5,295 bases of DNA, taken from Deltaproteobacteria bacterium (lineage in GTDB: Bacteria; Myxococcota_A; UBA9042; DTJE01). The stretch covers positions 1 through 5,295 of the forward strand of contig JADHTP010000238.1 of the NCBI GenBank assembly GCA_016784945.1, in the 5' to 3' direction. The notes under the pieces are model-generated. The model was not told the DNA's origin and did not search any database. It worked only from the letters and a program-made list of their open reading frames with translations. Both the position numbers and the translations under genes were made by a program. Below, in pieces: positions 1-5,295 of this stretch; position 1 is the stretch's first letter, and each line of letters starts with the position of its first letter.

Positions 1-927
1 GCACAGGGGCTTGTCCTGCGCCCATGCGTGTTGTGCCGGTCCCTGAAACAACTCTGACGAAGGCACGCGCAAGGCCTTTACGGCCGAGTCATGGACAAGT
101 GCCTGCTCGTCGTCGTCCCACGGCGGGTCGAGCTCCACCTGCTGCATCCTGCGCTTCGCGATCCTGCCGAGTCTTTGTGACAGGCGAACAGTCAGGCGCA
201 GGATATCCTCGTCCGTAGGTGGGGGCAGGCGCTTGAACACGAGCCGCTCCCCGCCTTTTTCATCTTCCACGAAAAGCCCGTCCGGGAGTACCGCGTGAAC
301 GTGTGGATTCAAATTCAAGATCCCGCCAAATCGCTGTACGCAAGCGATGGAGCCGGGCTGTCCGTCCTTGATGCCGTTTTGTCTGCCCCGCAGGCGCTGC
401 CAGGCGAATACCGTGCGAAGGAACGTACGAAGCATCTCACTGAGGAACTTGCGGTCCACTGCAAGGAGAAACCGCATTTCCCACGGAAAAGTCAGAACCC
501 ACTGTCTGTACTGTGCCTTTGGCATGACCCGGTCCACAAGGTGGGCTGCGACATCCGCTGTTCTACGTGCCCAGCATGAAGGGCACAACCTTCCCTTGCA
601 TGAAAACGCAACAAGCCTTTCGAATCCGCAGTCAGGGCAGCGCAGGCGTGCGAAGCCGCGTGCCAGGATGCCGCAGTCCAGGTACTTGCGGAGCTCGTTT
701 TCCACGAATCCGGGATAACCGTTTCCCGACTCGTGGCGTTCGTGTGCGTCGTCGATGAGCGTCTCGATGTGATTCTGCACCACTTTGTACAAGGCGGTGT
801 CCTCGGGCCTACGGCGGCGGTATTTATTGAATATGGGCCTGGTTGCCGCACCCGGCTCCCGCTCGAAGGCGATGGCAGGGAGGTCGGGGCGTGAGTGTCC
901 TTTTGTATGGCAGGCAGCACCAGGCAT
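1..927 (-). CDS. IS91-family (HUH/Y2) transposase, 3' end cut off by the window edge
   Basis: The minus-strand frame from the ATG at 927-925 is open for all 309 codons to position 1, so this is the N-terminal part of a longer protein. A Cys cluster at residues 97-118 (CPDC, then C110, then CPSC at 115-118) matches the zinc-binding N-terminal domain of IS91 transposases (Pfam Zn_Tnp_IS91). The stretch LNPHVHAVLPDG at about 206-217 holds the His-hydrophobic-His (HUH) motif, H209-V-H211, which binds the metal used for single-strand nicking (Y2_Tnp domain). Known members cut and join single-stranded DNA and move by rolling-circle replication. The nucleophilic tyrosine(s) expected further on are outside the window, so activity cannot be judged. 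No frameshift or internal stop is seen. The start is uncertain: an in-frame stop at 964-966 limits extension, TTG at 945-943 is an alternative, and neither has a clear Shine-Dalgarno. Family resemblance becomes strong from about residue 36 (YRRRRPEDTALYKVV). Confidence 0.93.
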   Translation of the reverse strand, partial: MPGAACHTKGHSRPDLPAIAFEREPGAATRPIFNKYRRRRPEDTALYKVVQNHIETLIDDAHERHESGNGYPGFVENELRKYLDCGILARGFARLRCPDCGFERLVAFSCKGRLCPSCWARRTADVAAHLVDRVMPKAQYRQWVLTFPWEMRFLLAVDRKFLSEMLRTFLRTVFAWQRLRGRQNGIKDGQPGSIACVQRFGGILNLNPHVHAVLPDGLFVEDEKGGERLVFKRLPPPTDEDILRLTVRLSQRLGRIAKRRMQQVELDPPWDDDEQALVHDSAVKALRVPSSELFQGPAQHAWAQDKPLC

Positions 928-991
928 GAAGGCCCGTACCGGCAATTGCCGTGCCGTGAGTCGTCACCTCAGACGGCCGGGTCGGGAACAT

Positions 992-1014
992 GTTGATATT
1001 ACAGGCGAATCAAC
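992..1014. repeat. Inverted repeat GTTGAT-N11-ATCAAC upstream of the transposase
   Basis: Perfect 6-base arms (GTTGAT at 992-997, ATCAAC at 1009-1014) flank an 11-base centre. It lies 65 bases upstream of the transposase ATG and overlaps the candidate -10 box. It could bind a dimeric regulator, or form a hairpin as found near IS91-family ends. Six-base arms are short enough to arise by chance. Confidence 0.35.
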
Positions 1015-1024
1015 GACTTGTCGG
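996..1024 (-). promoter_or_regulatory. Possible weak sigma70-like promoter for the transposase
   Basis: On the minus strand CCGACA (1024-1019) and TAATAT (1001-996) are separated by 17 bases. Each hexamer matches the consensus at four of six positions. Transcription would start near 989, giving a leader of about 60 bases before the ATG at 927. The -10 box overlaps an inverted repeat, which could be an operator or an element-end hairpin. This is a pattern match only, and weak hexamers like these occur often by chance. Confidence 0.2.
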
Positions 1025-1038
1025 GACATGGAACGCAT

Positions 1039-1071
1039 GACCTTGGCCGTGATCATGGCCACCGACCTTGG
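1039..1071. repeat. Near-palindrome flanked by GACCTTGG direct repeats
   Basis: The sequence at 1044-1061 (TGGCCGTGATCATGGCCA) is an 18-base palindrome with one mismatched pair, centred on TGATCA. GACCTTGG occurs at 1039-1046 and again at 1064-1071, on either side of most of the palindrome. Repeats nested around a palindrome suggest a protein-binding or DNA-nicking site near the end of the IS91-like element, but no target sequence or partner end can be confirmed here. Confidence 0.4.
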
Positions 1072-1110
1072 ACGAAGTGTCCAACCGTACGCTCCATCGG
1101 GTCCACGCCG

Positions 1111-1250
1111 AAAATTAACCTGGGTCGGGTTGCTGGGTCAAAATTAACCTGGGTCGGATTGCTGAAATTAACCTGGGTCGGGTTGCTGGGTCAAAATTAA
1201 CCTGGGTCGGATTGCTGAAATTAACCTGGGTCGGGTTGCTGGGTTGCTGG
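1111..1250. repeat. Direct-repeat array: five copies of a ~25-base unit in a 53-base higher-order period
   Basis: Five units contain the core AAATTAACCTGGGTCGG, followed by GTTGCTG or ATTGCTG. Their AACC motifs begin at 1117, 1146, 1170, 1199 and 1223, giving spacings of 29, 24, 29 and 24. Units with G at the variable position (first, third, fifth) are followed by GG, then TC in the first and third; A-type units (second, fourth) lack this tail. As a result 1112-1164 and 1165-1217 are identical over 53 bases, and a third partial copy matches for 27 more (1218-1244). The last unit ends with a repeated GGGTTGCTGG. Units abut without spacers. Read on the minus strand the array is a series of GACCCAGGTTAATTT boxes, reminiscent of the multiple terminal repeats that bind IS21-family transposases, although no IS21 gene is present here. 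Its function is unknown. Confidence 0.97.
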
Positions 1251-1285
1251 TATCACGGCACAATCAGGAAGTGGCATGAAAACGG

Positions 1286-4200
1286 TCAGCTCCGCTTGCG
1301 GACGATCCAGAGAGGTAGGCTCAACAGGAACACAAACAGCCAAGCGACGGGCACCTGAGATACGTTCCGGGACAGGTTGCAGCTCCAACCATCTGAGCTA
1401 CCATTCGCTCCCGCTTCTGGCTCGCCCTGTGCTTCCCCATCGCTCCCCGAGCCGTCGCTCGTCGTGTCAGCACTCGTGTCAAAGCCGGCGTCCGAGGTGT
1501 CCGAGCCCATATCATCGCTCGTGTCGGAGCCCGCAGGGTCGGGATCCGGATTGGGGTCGGGATCCGGGTCTGGGTCGGGATCCGGGTCTGGCTCGGGCTC
1601 TGGAACGTCCCACTCCTGATATCCCAGGTCCCAGGCGCCGTTGATCTGATGCTCTTCGATCTGGAATAGCTCCAGAAGACTCAGCAGGGAATCGGGAAGC
1701 TCCGCACCTTGGTCCAGGGCGAGGATGCTCGCCTCGGTCAAGGCCAGGTCAGGCCACGAACCATCGAACATATCGTGATCCGTAAGATCGTAGTACGCAA
1801 GAAGTGGATCGCCGCTCACGCCGTGCTCCTCCCACTCGGTATTGCTCTGGATCTCTTCCAGGGAGAAAAAGTAATCCGTGTATACGCTCGTCTTACCATG
1901 ATCCCAGGTAACCGCCATGGGGCCGGGGTTGCTCAGGCCACCCTCTTCTGCGCTCCGCCAGCCGTTGTTGAAGTACAGGTTGTAGTCGAAGAGCACATTA
2001 TCCAGACTTTGGTCCTGGTCCGCGATATAGACCCCACGTGCCTCGTGGTTGAGAATGATATTGTTGACGATCTGCGTATTGACCGCATCGACCTCATTGT
2101 TAGTGTTTCGGCTCAAATAGAAGCCGTATACGGCGTTTGCTGCCACGTTGTTGCAGTAGACCATCTCACCATCCCGCCAAAACCCGTACATGCTGTAGTT
2201 GATGTAGGCGTTGTTGTAGGCGATGTTGCGATAGGCGTGAATCCCGCTGGCATAGTCGGTGTAGAATCCGAATCCTCCCATGCCTTTTCGATCGCTATCG
2301 GTTCCCGCCCAACGCAGGCCACGTTTCTCCGACACCCAGCTCCAGCCGTAGGTGTTTCGGAAGACGTTTTCCATGACGAGAAAGTCTCGAAAGACGTGTT
2401 GGTGAGACGGGTTCCCACCGATCTTCAAGGCACCACAGTCCGCGTTGAGCTGACAGGCATTCTCGAAGATGTTACTTCGGACAAGAATCTCACCGGTCCG
2501 GATCTCCTCCGGCTCGAAGTCGTAGATCTTGTCCGTGGTGTCCATCGCCGCCCAGAAAGTGACTCCGCAGTGCGCGGTGTGGTGGACGTGGTTGTTCTCG
2601 AAGCGCATCGAGTCCGCGTAGCTGAAGGAGAGGCCCACCGGATGGTTTGAGTCGGAGCGGAAGGCGAGGTGGTGAAACTCGTTGTTTCGATAGTTTTGGT
2701 TAGTAACCCCGGGGCGGGTGAACGCGTCGGTAAGGGCTCCAGGGCCCCACCAGTAGCTCGACATCACCCCCTTGGTGTCCATATAGGCGATCTCCGAGTC
2801 CACCAGGGTGAACGAGTCCAGGACATAGGGCTCGGGCCCCTGCGTGCCCTGCATCAAGGACACACCGGTGTTTCCCCAGCGCAATCCGAGATTACTCAAG
2901 GTAACGTGCAGAGAAAGTTCAGTATCGCCATTCTTGAGCGAAATGACGTCTCTTTCGAAGAGTTGGAAGTGCAGCCCGTCAACGGTGATGTACGATCGAT
3001 TGGACAGATCCATCGCATCCTCCCGAGTCGAAATCTCGATGGACGACGCTGATGGATCTTCCCCATCCAGTGGCCAAAGGTAGAGCTCCTTGGTCGTTTC
3101 ATCGAACCACCACTCGCCCGGCTGATCCAGAAGGGAGGGCAGGTTCTCGACAAAGTACTTCGAGCCCCAGCCAAGCGCTGATTTCCACTGCATCTTGGTC
3201 TCATCCACATGAACCGTTCCGGTCGAGATATCGTGGTCGTTGATCCTGCGCCTGAATGTGCTGTGGCCTTGCGAGGTGTCAATGACCACAATGGTCGCGC
3301 CGATCAATGATCCCAGCGTGCTGAGGTTGCCGGCCTCGATGTCCGCGGGTGAGGTGTCATCACTGCCGTCTGTGAGTTGCGTCGTCGAACGGTTATCTTT
3401 GTCACAGTTGGAGTCTGCACCCGGTCCCGGCGTACAAGGAGCCGCCGTCGCACCTCCCTCAGCGGCCCACCAGTACTCGTGATACTTCCACTCGGTCTTC
3501 GGCTCCCAGTCAGGCTCCCTGGCCAGGGGTAGGCGTTGCCCACCAACATCTGAGGCGTCCAACTTGACTACAAAGCGCGGCGTCGTCTCTACACCTGCAG
3601 ATGATAAGTCGGCGACGAATATCAAGGTCGGGTCGATCTCGGAGGGTAGGTCGATGGTGTTGCTGGACATCGGCGTCCAGCTGAGATCCGAAGCCGCTAT
3701 CGATCCGCGAACAATCGCCCCCGGTTCAGCGGCGAGTAGCACGGGCTCGCCTTCGCGGCCACTGGTGGCAGGTCGGATGTTACCCTCGCGGTATACTCCT
3801 GACCCCACGTGAACGGTAGTGCCAGGCCCCGCCAGGTCCAGCCCACGCTGAATGCTGCGCACAGCAAGCGCCTCCGTGCTGCCATCGTTGGCATCGTCTC
3901 CGCTCACACCGTCCACCCAGACATCTTCTCGGAAGGGAACCGAAACGCTGACGTCATCGAACAAAAAAACGCCAGCTGGGGTGCTCCAATCCGGAGACGA
4001 GATCTGCCCGAGGAAAATGTCGCGGGCGGCGTCTTGAAAGTGATCCACGCCCTCCACCTTGCGCACGAGATTCCCGTCCACCCAAACCGAGATGGAGTCG
4101 TCGATCTTGAAGCCCAGGATGATCCGCTGCCAGCCCGCCGCCAGATCGAACTCACCGTCGGTGTAGTCTGACTCGGTTTGGTCGTTAGCGCCGTGCCACC

Positions 4201-4714
4201 GGAGAAACGCGCGGTAGTTGCCTTCATGGGTCTGTCGAACGTAGAGCGCCGCGACAGGGACCCACGGGTCCACGGCCTGAAATCGGGCAATTTCGACCGA
4301 AGCGGCAGGGATCCATGAAGCGCCCTCGTCGGGGATCGATGCCCCGTTCGGGTTGAAGTCGAAAGCCAGATAGGCCTCCTCGAAGCGTCCCGAGTCTTTT
4401 CTCTTCGCATAGGCAGCGTCCTCTGCCAGGGTGACTGAGAGGGCCATCGACCCATCGATCCCGCCACTCCCTTGCTGAACCCGATCCGGATCAGCGGTAA
4501 GCCAGAAGCTCAACGCATATTCATCGAAGTCCTCCTCGAAGACCGCCTTCACATGCGGCTCCACTGGAAGGACCCCGTCCTCTAGAGCCATCATCATGCG
4601 CACCGGGACAGGTGCCTCGGATGCTTCTTCAATACACCCCCAAGAACAGAGACCGAGAAAGGTCAATAGACCACCCAGCCAGATCGCTCGCCATCTCACG
4701 TTACGTTTGTTCAT
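1286..4714 (-). CDS. Large secreted right-handed beta-helix protein with N-terminal lipobox-like signal and MYXO-CTERM-like tail
   Basis: This 1142-residue protein is probably exported and surface-anchored. Residues 1-27 form a signal peptide (basic MNKRNVRWR, hydrophobic 11-22) ending SWGC, a loose lipobox with C27 as the possible lipidated residue. Residues about 58-260 look like a concanavalin/LamG-type beta-sandwich (SVWVDGNLV at 209-217). Residues 264-335 (VWVDGVSGDDANDGS, then VHVGSGVYREG) match the DUF1565 cap of beta-helix proteins. Residues about 570-915 carry repeated Asn-rich turns (NNEFHH, ENNHVHH, RSNIFEN, ENVFRN, RNIAYNN, NNVAAN, VNNIILN, DYNLYFNN) typical of right-handed parallel beta-helix rungs. 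The linkers are Pro-Asp (1039-1060) and Ser/Asp/Thr-rich (1062-1109), and the tail is a MYXO-CTERM-like segment (1110-1142). Relatives include polysaccharide lyases, epimerases and glycosidases, so a glycan substrate is likely; catalytic residues cannot be named. The ATG at 4714 was chosen because GGAGG lies nine bases upstream; ATG at 4720 would leave only three, and ATG at 4756 lacks a comparable site. Confidence 0.93.
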   Translation of the reverse strand: MNKRNVRWRAIWLGGLLTFLGLCSWGCIEEASEAPVPVRMMMALEDGVLPVEPHVKAVFEEDFDEYALSFWLTADPDRVQQGSGGIDGSMALSVTLAEDAAYAKRKDSGRFEEAYLAFDFNPNGASIPDEGASWIPAASVEIARFQAVDPWVPVAALYVRQTHEGNYRAFLRWHGANDQTESDYTDGEFDLAAGWQRIILGFKIDDSISVWVDGNLVRKVEGVDHFQDAARDIFLGQISSPDWSTPAGVFLFDDVSVSVPFREDVWVDGVSGDDANDGSTEALAVRSIQRGLDLAGPGTTVHVGSGVYREGNIRPATSGREGEPVLLAAEPGAIVRGSIAASDLSWTPMSSNTIDLPSEIDPTLIFVADLSSAGVETTPRFVVKLDASDVGGQRLPLAREPDWEPKTEWKYHEYWWAAEGGATAAPCTPGPGADSNCDKDNRSTTQLTDGSDDTSPADIEAGNLSTLGSLIGATIVVIDTSQGHSTFRRRINDHDISTGTVHVDETKMQWKSALGWGSKYFVENLPSLLDQPGEWWFDETTKELYLWPLDGEDPSASSIEISTREDAMDLSNRSYITVDGLHFQLFERDVISLKNGDTELSLHVTLSNLGLRWGNTGVSLMQGTQGPEPYVLDSFTLVDSEIAYMDTKGVMSSYWWGPGALTDAFTRPGVTNQNYRNNEFHHLAFRSDSNHPVGLSFSYADSMRFENNHVHHTAHCGVTFWAAMDTTDKIYDFEPEEIRTGEILVRSNIFENACQLNADCGALKIGGNPSHQHVFRDFLVMENVFRNTYGWSWVSEKRGLRWAGTDSDRKGMGGFGFYTDYASGIHAYRNIAYNNAYINYSMYGFWRDGEMVYCNNVAANAVYGFYLSRNTNNEVDAVNTQIVNNIILNHEARGVYIADQDQSLDNVLFDYNLYFNNGWRSAEEGGLSNPGPMAVTWDHGKTSVYTDYFFSLEEIQSNTEWEEHGVSGDPLLAYYDLTDHDMFDGSWPDLALTEASILALDQGAELPDSLLSLLELFQIEEHQINGAWDLGYQEWDVPEPEPDPDPDPDPDPDPNPDPDPAGSDTSDDMGSDTSDAGFDTSADTTSDGSGSDGEAQGEPEAGANGSSDGWSCNLSRNVSQVPVAWLFVFLLSLPLWIVRKRS
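1289..1387 (-). other. MYXO-CTERM-like C-terminal sorting segment (residues 1110-1142)
   Basis: The protein ends with WSCNLSR, then a hydrophobic span of about 18 residues (VPVAWLFVFLLSLPLWIV, 1121-1138), then RKRS. A Cys just before a single transmembrane helix and a basic end is the tripartite layout of MYXO-CTERM signals, which in Myxococcota are processed by myxosortase-type intramembrane proteases to place proteins on the cell surface. The low-complexity linker before it is also typical. It lacks the small-residue and multi-Arg extremes of classical members, so it may belong to a related variant. Confidence 0.72.
1536..1589 (-). repeat. 18-base coding minisatellite in the Pro-Asp linker
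   Basis: Positions 1554-1571 and 1572-1589 are identical 18-base units, and 1536-1553 is a third, diverged copy (15 of 18 matching). Each unit encodes three Asp-Pro pairs (with Asn-Pro in the diverged copy), forming part of the PDPDP linker between the beta-helix and the sorting tail. Because 18 is a multiple of three, gain or loss of units would change linker length without breaking the frame. The plus strand here is dense in GGG runs. Confidence 0.93.
3710..3925 (-). other. DUF1565-type N-terminal cap of the beta-helix (residues 264-335)
   Basis: The stretch has the recognisable order of this domain: VWVDGVSGDDANDGS, then a helix-like VRSIQRGLDLAGPG, then TVHVGSGVYREG, then a Gly-rich turn and VLLAAEPGAIVRGS. 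This domain usually opens a right-handed parallel beta-helix in secreted carbohydrate-active and surface proteins. It follows directly on the beta-sandwich region. Confidence 0.8.
4634..4714 (-). other. Signal peptide with probable lipobox (residues 1-27)
   Basis: The basic start MNKRNVRWRA is followed by the hydrophobic IWLGGLLTFLGL and then CSWGC. C27 with Gly at -1 and Ser at -3 is an acceptable but not ideal lipobox, since Trp at -2 is unusual. EE at +2 and +3 would favour outer-membrane rather than inner-membrane retention under E. coli rules, which may not hold in this lineage. Cleavage by signal peptidase I is an alternative. Confidence 0.65.
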
Positions 4715-4722
4715 AGACATCG

Positions 4723-4730
4723 TCCTCCAA
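4723..4730 (-). promoter_or_regulatory. Ribosome binding site of the beta-helix gene, deciding its start
   Basis: The minus strand reads TTGGAGGA with GGAGG at 4728-4724. It lies nine bases before ATG 4714 and only three before ATG 4720. Spacing therefore selects 4714, which also gives the cleanest signal peptide with its basic residues right after the first Met. Confidence 0.8.
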
Positions 4731-5170
4731 TACGTTCTGATCGCCCTCTGGTGCATAGTCCTTCACCAGTAAAATCCTGCGCAAGACGGTCAGGCTCTTC
4801 CGGGCGATAGTGATTTAAATCCCTGCCATCATCAGAGACTGTCCGATCAATGTTGACGCCTGAAATCCAGTCCCGAAAAGCGCAAGGCACTTGACATGGC
4901 CACCCTGGACCGCGATCCAGAGTGTTGCGAAGCATTCTGACGCAACCCAGTGGGACTCCATGTGTAATCTGATCCACCAAGTGTCTAGGAATTTCCATCC
5001 GCGATTTGTCTCCTGAGACCGAGTATTGTTGTTAGCTGGTTCCCATCCGGAAAGTCGCAACTACTTGATCTAGTTGATGAAAACTGCGCAAATCTGCTCG
5101 ACATATTCGCCGGTCCGCAGTATCCTCGAAACATCAAACACCCCGATTTCACTGGTGAGTCGGGAAACAC
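4731..5170. other. Upstream region of the beta-helix gene; no convincing gene
   Basis: About 440 bases with lower GC than its neighbours. Several minus-strand frames are open, the longest (4711-4998, 95 codons) with AGGAG eleven bases before its ATG and a stop overlapping the large gene's ATG. None resembles a known family, and that frame shows no strong GC preference at third codon positions. Promoters for the large gene (minus) and the right-hand transposase (plus) should lie here, but no well-spaced pair of good hexamers was found on the minus strand. The left terminal repeat of the right-hand insertion sequence should also lie here; its partner is outside the window, so it cannot be identified. 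Confidence 0.6.
5058..5076. repeat. Inverted repeat CAACTA-N7-TAGTTG
   Basis: Perfect 6-base arms (5058-5063 and 5071-5076) flank a 7-base centre, about 107 bases upstream of the right-hand transposase start. It may be an operator or part of the terminal region of that insertion sequence. It is short enough to be accidental. Confidence 0.35.
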
Positions 5171-5177
5171 AGAGGAG
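5171..5177 (+). promoter_or_regulatory. Ribosome binding site for the TTG-started transposase
   Basis: AGAGGAG lies five bases before the TTG at 5183-5185, a near-ideal Shine-Dalgarno and spacing. It decides the start, because an in-frame TGA at 5156-5158 excludes a longer product and no ATG or GTG lies in frame between that stop and the TTG. Confidence 0.75.
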
Positions 5178-5182
5178 CAGAC

Positions 5183-5295
5183 TTGCGCAAAATCCACCAA
5201 AAACAGCAGACGCTGACCCCGGTCTGGAGCGCCCACGAGCATGCCAAAGAGCTGGAGGCCATCAGCGAGATCCTCGACAGTAATCCTACGATCGC
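5183..5295 (+). CDS. Probable DDE-type transposase (ISNCY-like), N-terminal fragment cut by the window edge
   Basis: Thirty-seven codons and two bases are visible, starting at TTG and open to the window end. The peptide begins (M)RKIHQKQQTLTPVW and continues SAHEHAKELEAISEILDSNP. The pattern of a short basic start, then HA.EL.AIS.ILD..P, resembles from memory the N-terminus of a group of DDE transposases often annotated as ISNCY family, which precede it with a similar RK-rich start. The catalytic acidic residues lie outside the window, so the family call rests on about 35 residues. The gene diverges from the beta-helix gene and has a strong Shine-Dalgarno. The left end of its insertion sequence should lie within the preceding 150 bases or so. 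Whether the element is intact cannot be seen. Confidence 0.55.
   Translation, partial: MRKIHQKQQTLTPVWSAHEHAKELEAISEILDSNPTI

Larger units (their letters stand above)
928..1285. other. Intergenic region between transposase start and the 3' end of the beta-helix gene
   Basis: This 358-base spacer has no credible gene. It holds the 5' leader of the transposase, two short inverted repeats and the direct-repeat array described separately. The 41 bases next to the stop codon of the beta-helix gene (1245-1285) show no GC-rich hairpin followed by a T run, so I see no intrinsic terminator for that gene. Small plus-strand frames through here are translations of the repeat array, or antisense to the transposase, and have no family resemblance. 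Confidence 0.7.

Noticed and set aside
492..920. A 142-codon minus-strand open frame
   Set aside because: It overlaps the IS91 transposase in another frame. The transposase frame gives the Cys cluster and HVH motif, while this one is a Ser/Arg/Thr-rich translation with no family resemblance.
785..1200. Plus-strand open frames ending in repeated KLTWVGLL peptides
   Set aside because: They begin antisense to the transposase or in the spacer, and the peptide repetition simply mirrors the DNA repeat array. No start signal or family supports them.
1111..1250. CRISPR array
   Set aside because: Units abut one another with no unique spacers, the spacing alternates between 29 and 24 bases, and no cas genes are present.
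1245..1285. Intrinsic terminator after the beta-helix gene
   Set aside because: No stem-loop followed by a T run is present on the minus strand between the stop codon and the repeat array.
1121..1590. Common origin of the intergenic array and the linker minisatellite, which share CTGGGTCGGG
   Set aside because: The shared stretch is only ten bases of a simple G-rich pattern. The linker repeat has an 18-base period dictated by Asp-Pro codons, and the array lacks it.
1709..2650. A 313-codon plus-strand open frame
   Set aside because: It is exactly antisense to the beta-helix coding region, and its Val/Ile-rich composition is what reading the complement of Asn/Asp-rich codons gives.
4715..4756. 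Longer start for the beta-helix protein at 4756
   Set aside because: It would put 14 residues ahead of a well-formed signal peptide and has no Shine-Dalgarno as good as the GGAGG placed for ATG 4714.
4701..4814. Minus-strand peptide-like frame ending in EDDVYEQT that overlaps the start of the large gene
   Set aside because: It looks protein-like but has no ATG, follows a stop at 4815-4817, and its only alternative start (TTG at 4784) has a poorly placed Shine-Dalgarno.
4891..4896. TTGACA -35 box on the plus strand
   Set aside because: No acceptable -10 hexamer occurs 16-19 bases downstream, and it is about 290 bases from the only plus-strand gene.

Overview
The window holds one large complete gene on the minus strand, bracketed by two incomplete transposase genes. 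The organism is most likely a GC-rich Myxococcota or other 'deltaproteobacterial' lineage. This rests on three points: the large protein ends in a MYXO-CTERM-like tail after Asp/Pro and Ser/Asp/Thr linkers, which is typical of Myxococcota surface proteins; the IS91-type transposase resembles copies common in these genomes; and the large protein combines a Cys-ended N-terminal signal with a beta-helix body. The assignment is inferred from protein style, not from a marker gene.

Left part (1-927, minus strand): the first 309 codons of an IS91-family HUH transposase, with an intact reading frame that runs off the window edge. The N-terminal Cys cluster and the HVH motif are visible. The part expected to carry the catalytic tyrosine(s) lies outside.

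Middle spacer (928-1285): the region upstream of the transposase, with two small inverted repeats and a possible weak promoter. It also holds a striking direct-repeat array at 1111-1250, built from a GACCCAGGTTAATTT-type unit (minus-strand reading) at alternating 29 and 24 base intervals, which gives an exact 53-base higher-order period. It looks like a protein-binding array or the end of a mobile element. It does not look like coding DNA or a CRISPR.

Centre (1286-4714, minus strand): a 1142-residue secreted protein. In order it has a signal peptide with a probable lipobox, a concanavalin/LamG-like beta-sandwich region, a DUF1565-type cap, a long right-handed parallel beta-helix, a Pro-Asp repeat linker, a Ser/Asp/Thr-rich linker, and a MYXO-CTERM-like Cys-plus-transmembrane-plus-basic tail. 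It is probably a cell-surface polysaccharide-binding or polysaccharide-degrading protein, but no catalytic residues could be assigned.

Right part (4715-5295): about 470 bases without a convincing gene. It carries the Shine-Dalgarno sequence of the large gene and a small inverted repeat. At 5183 a second transposase gene begins on the plus strand with a TTG codon behind a good Shine-Dalgarno sequence, and the window ends after 37 codons.

No operon linking these genes is evident. The large gene is best read as a solitary accessory surface-protein gene in a transposon-rich neighbourhood.
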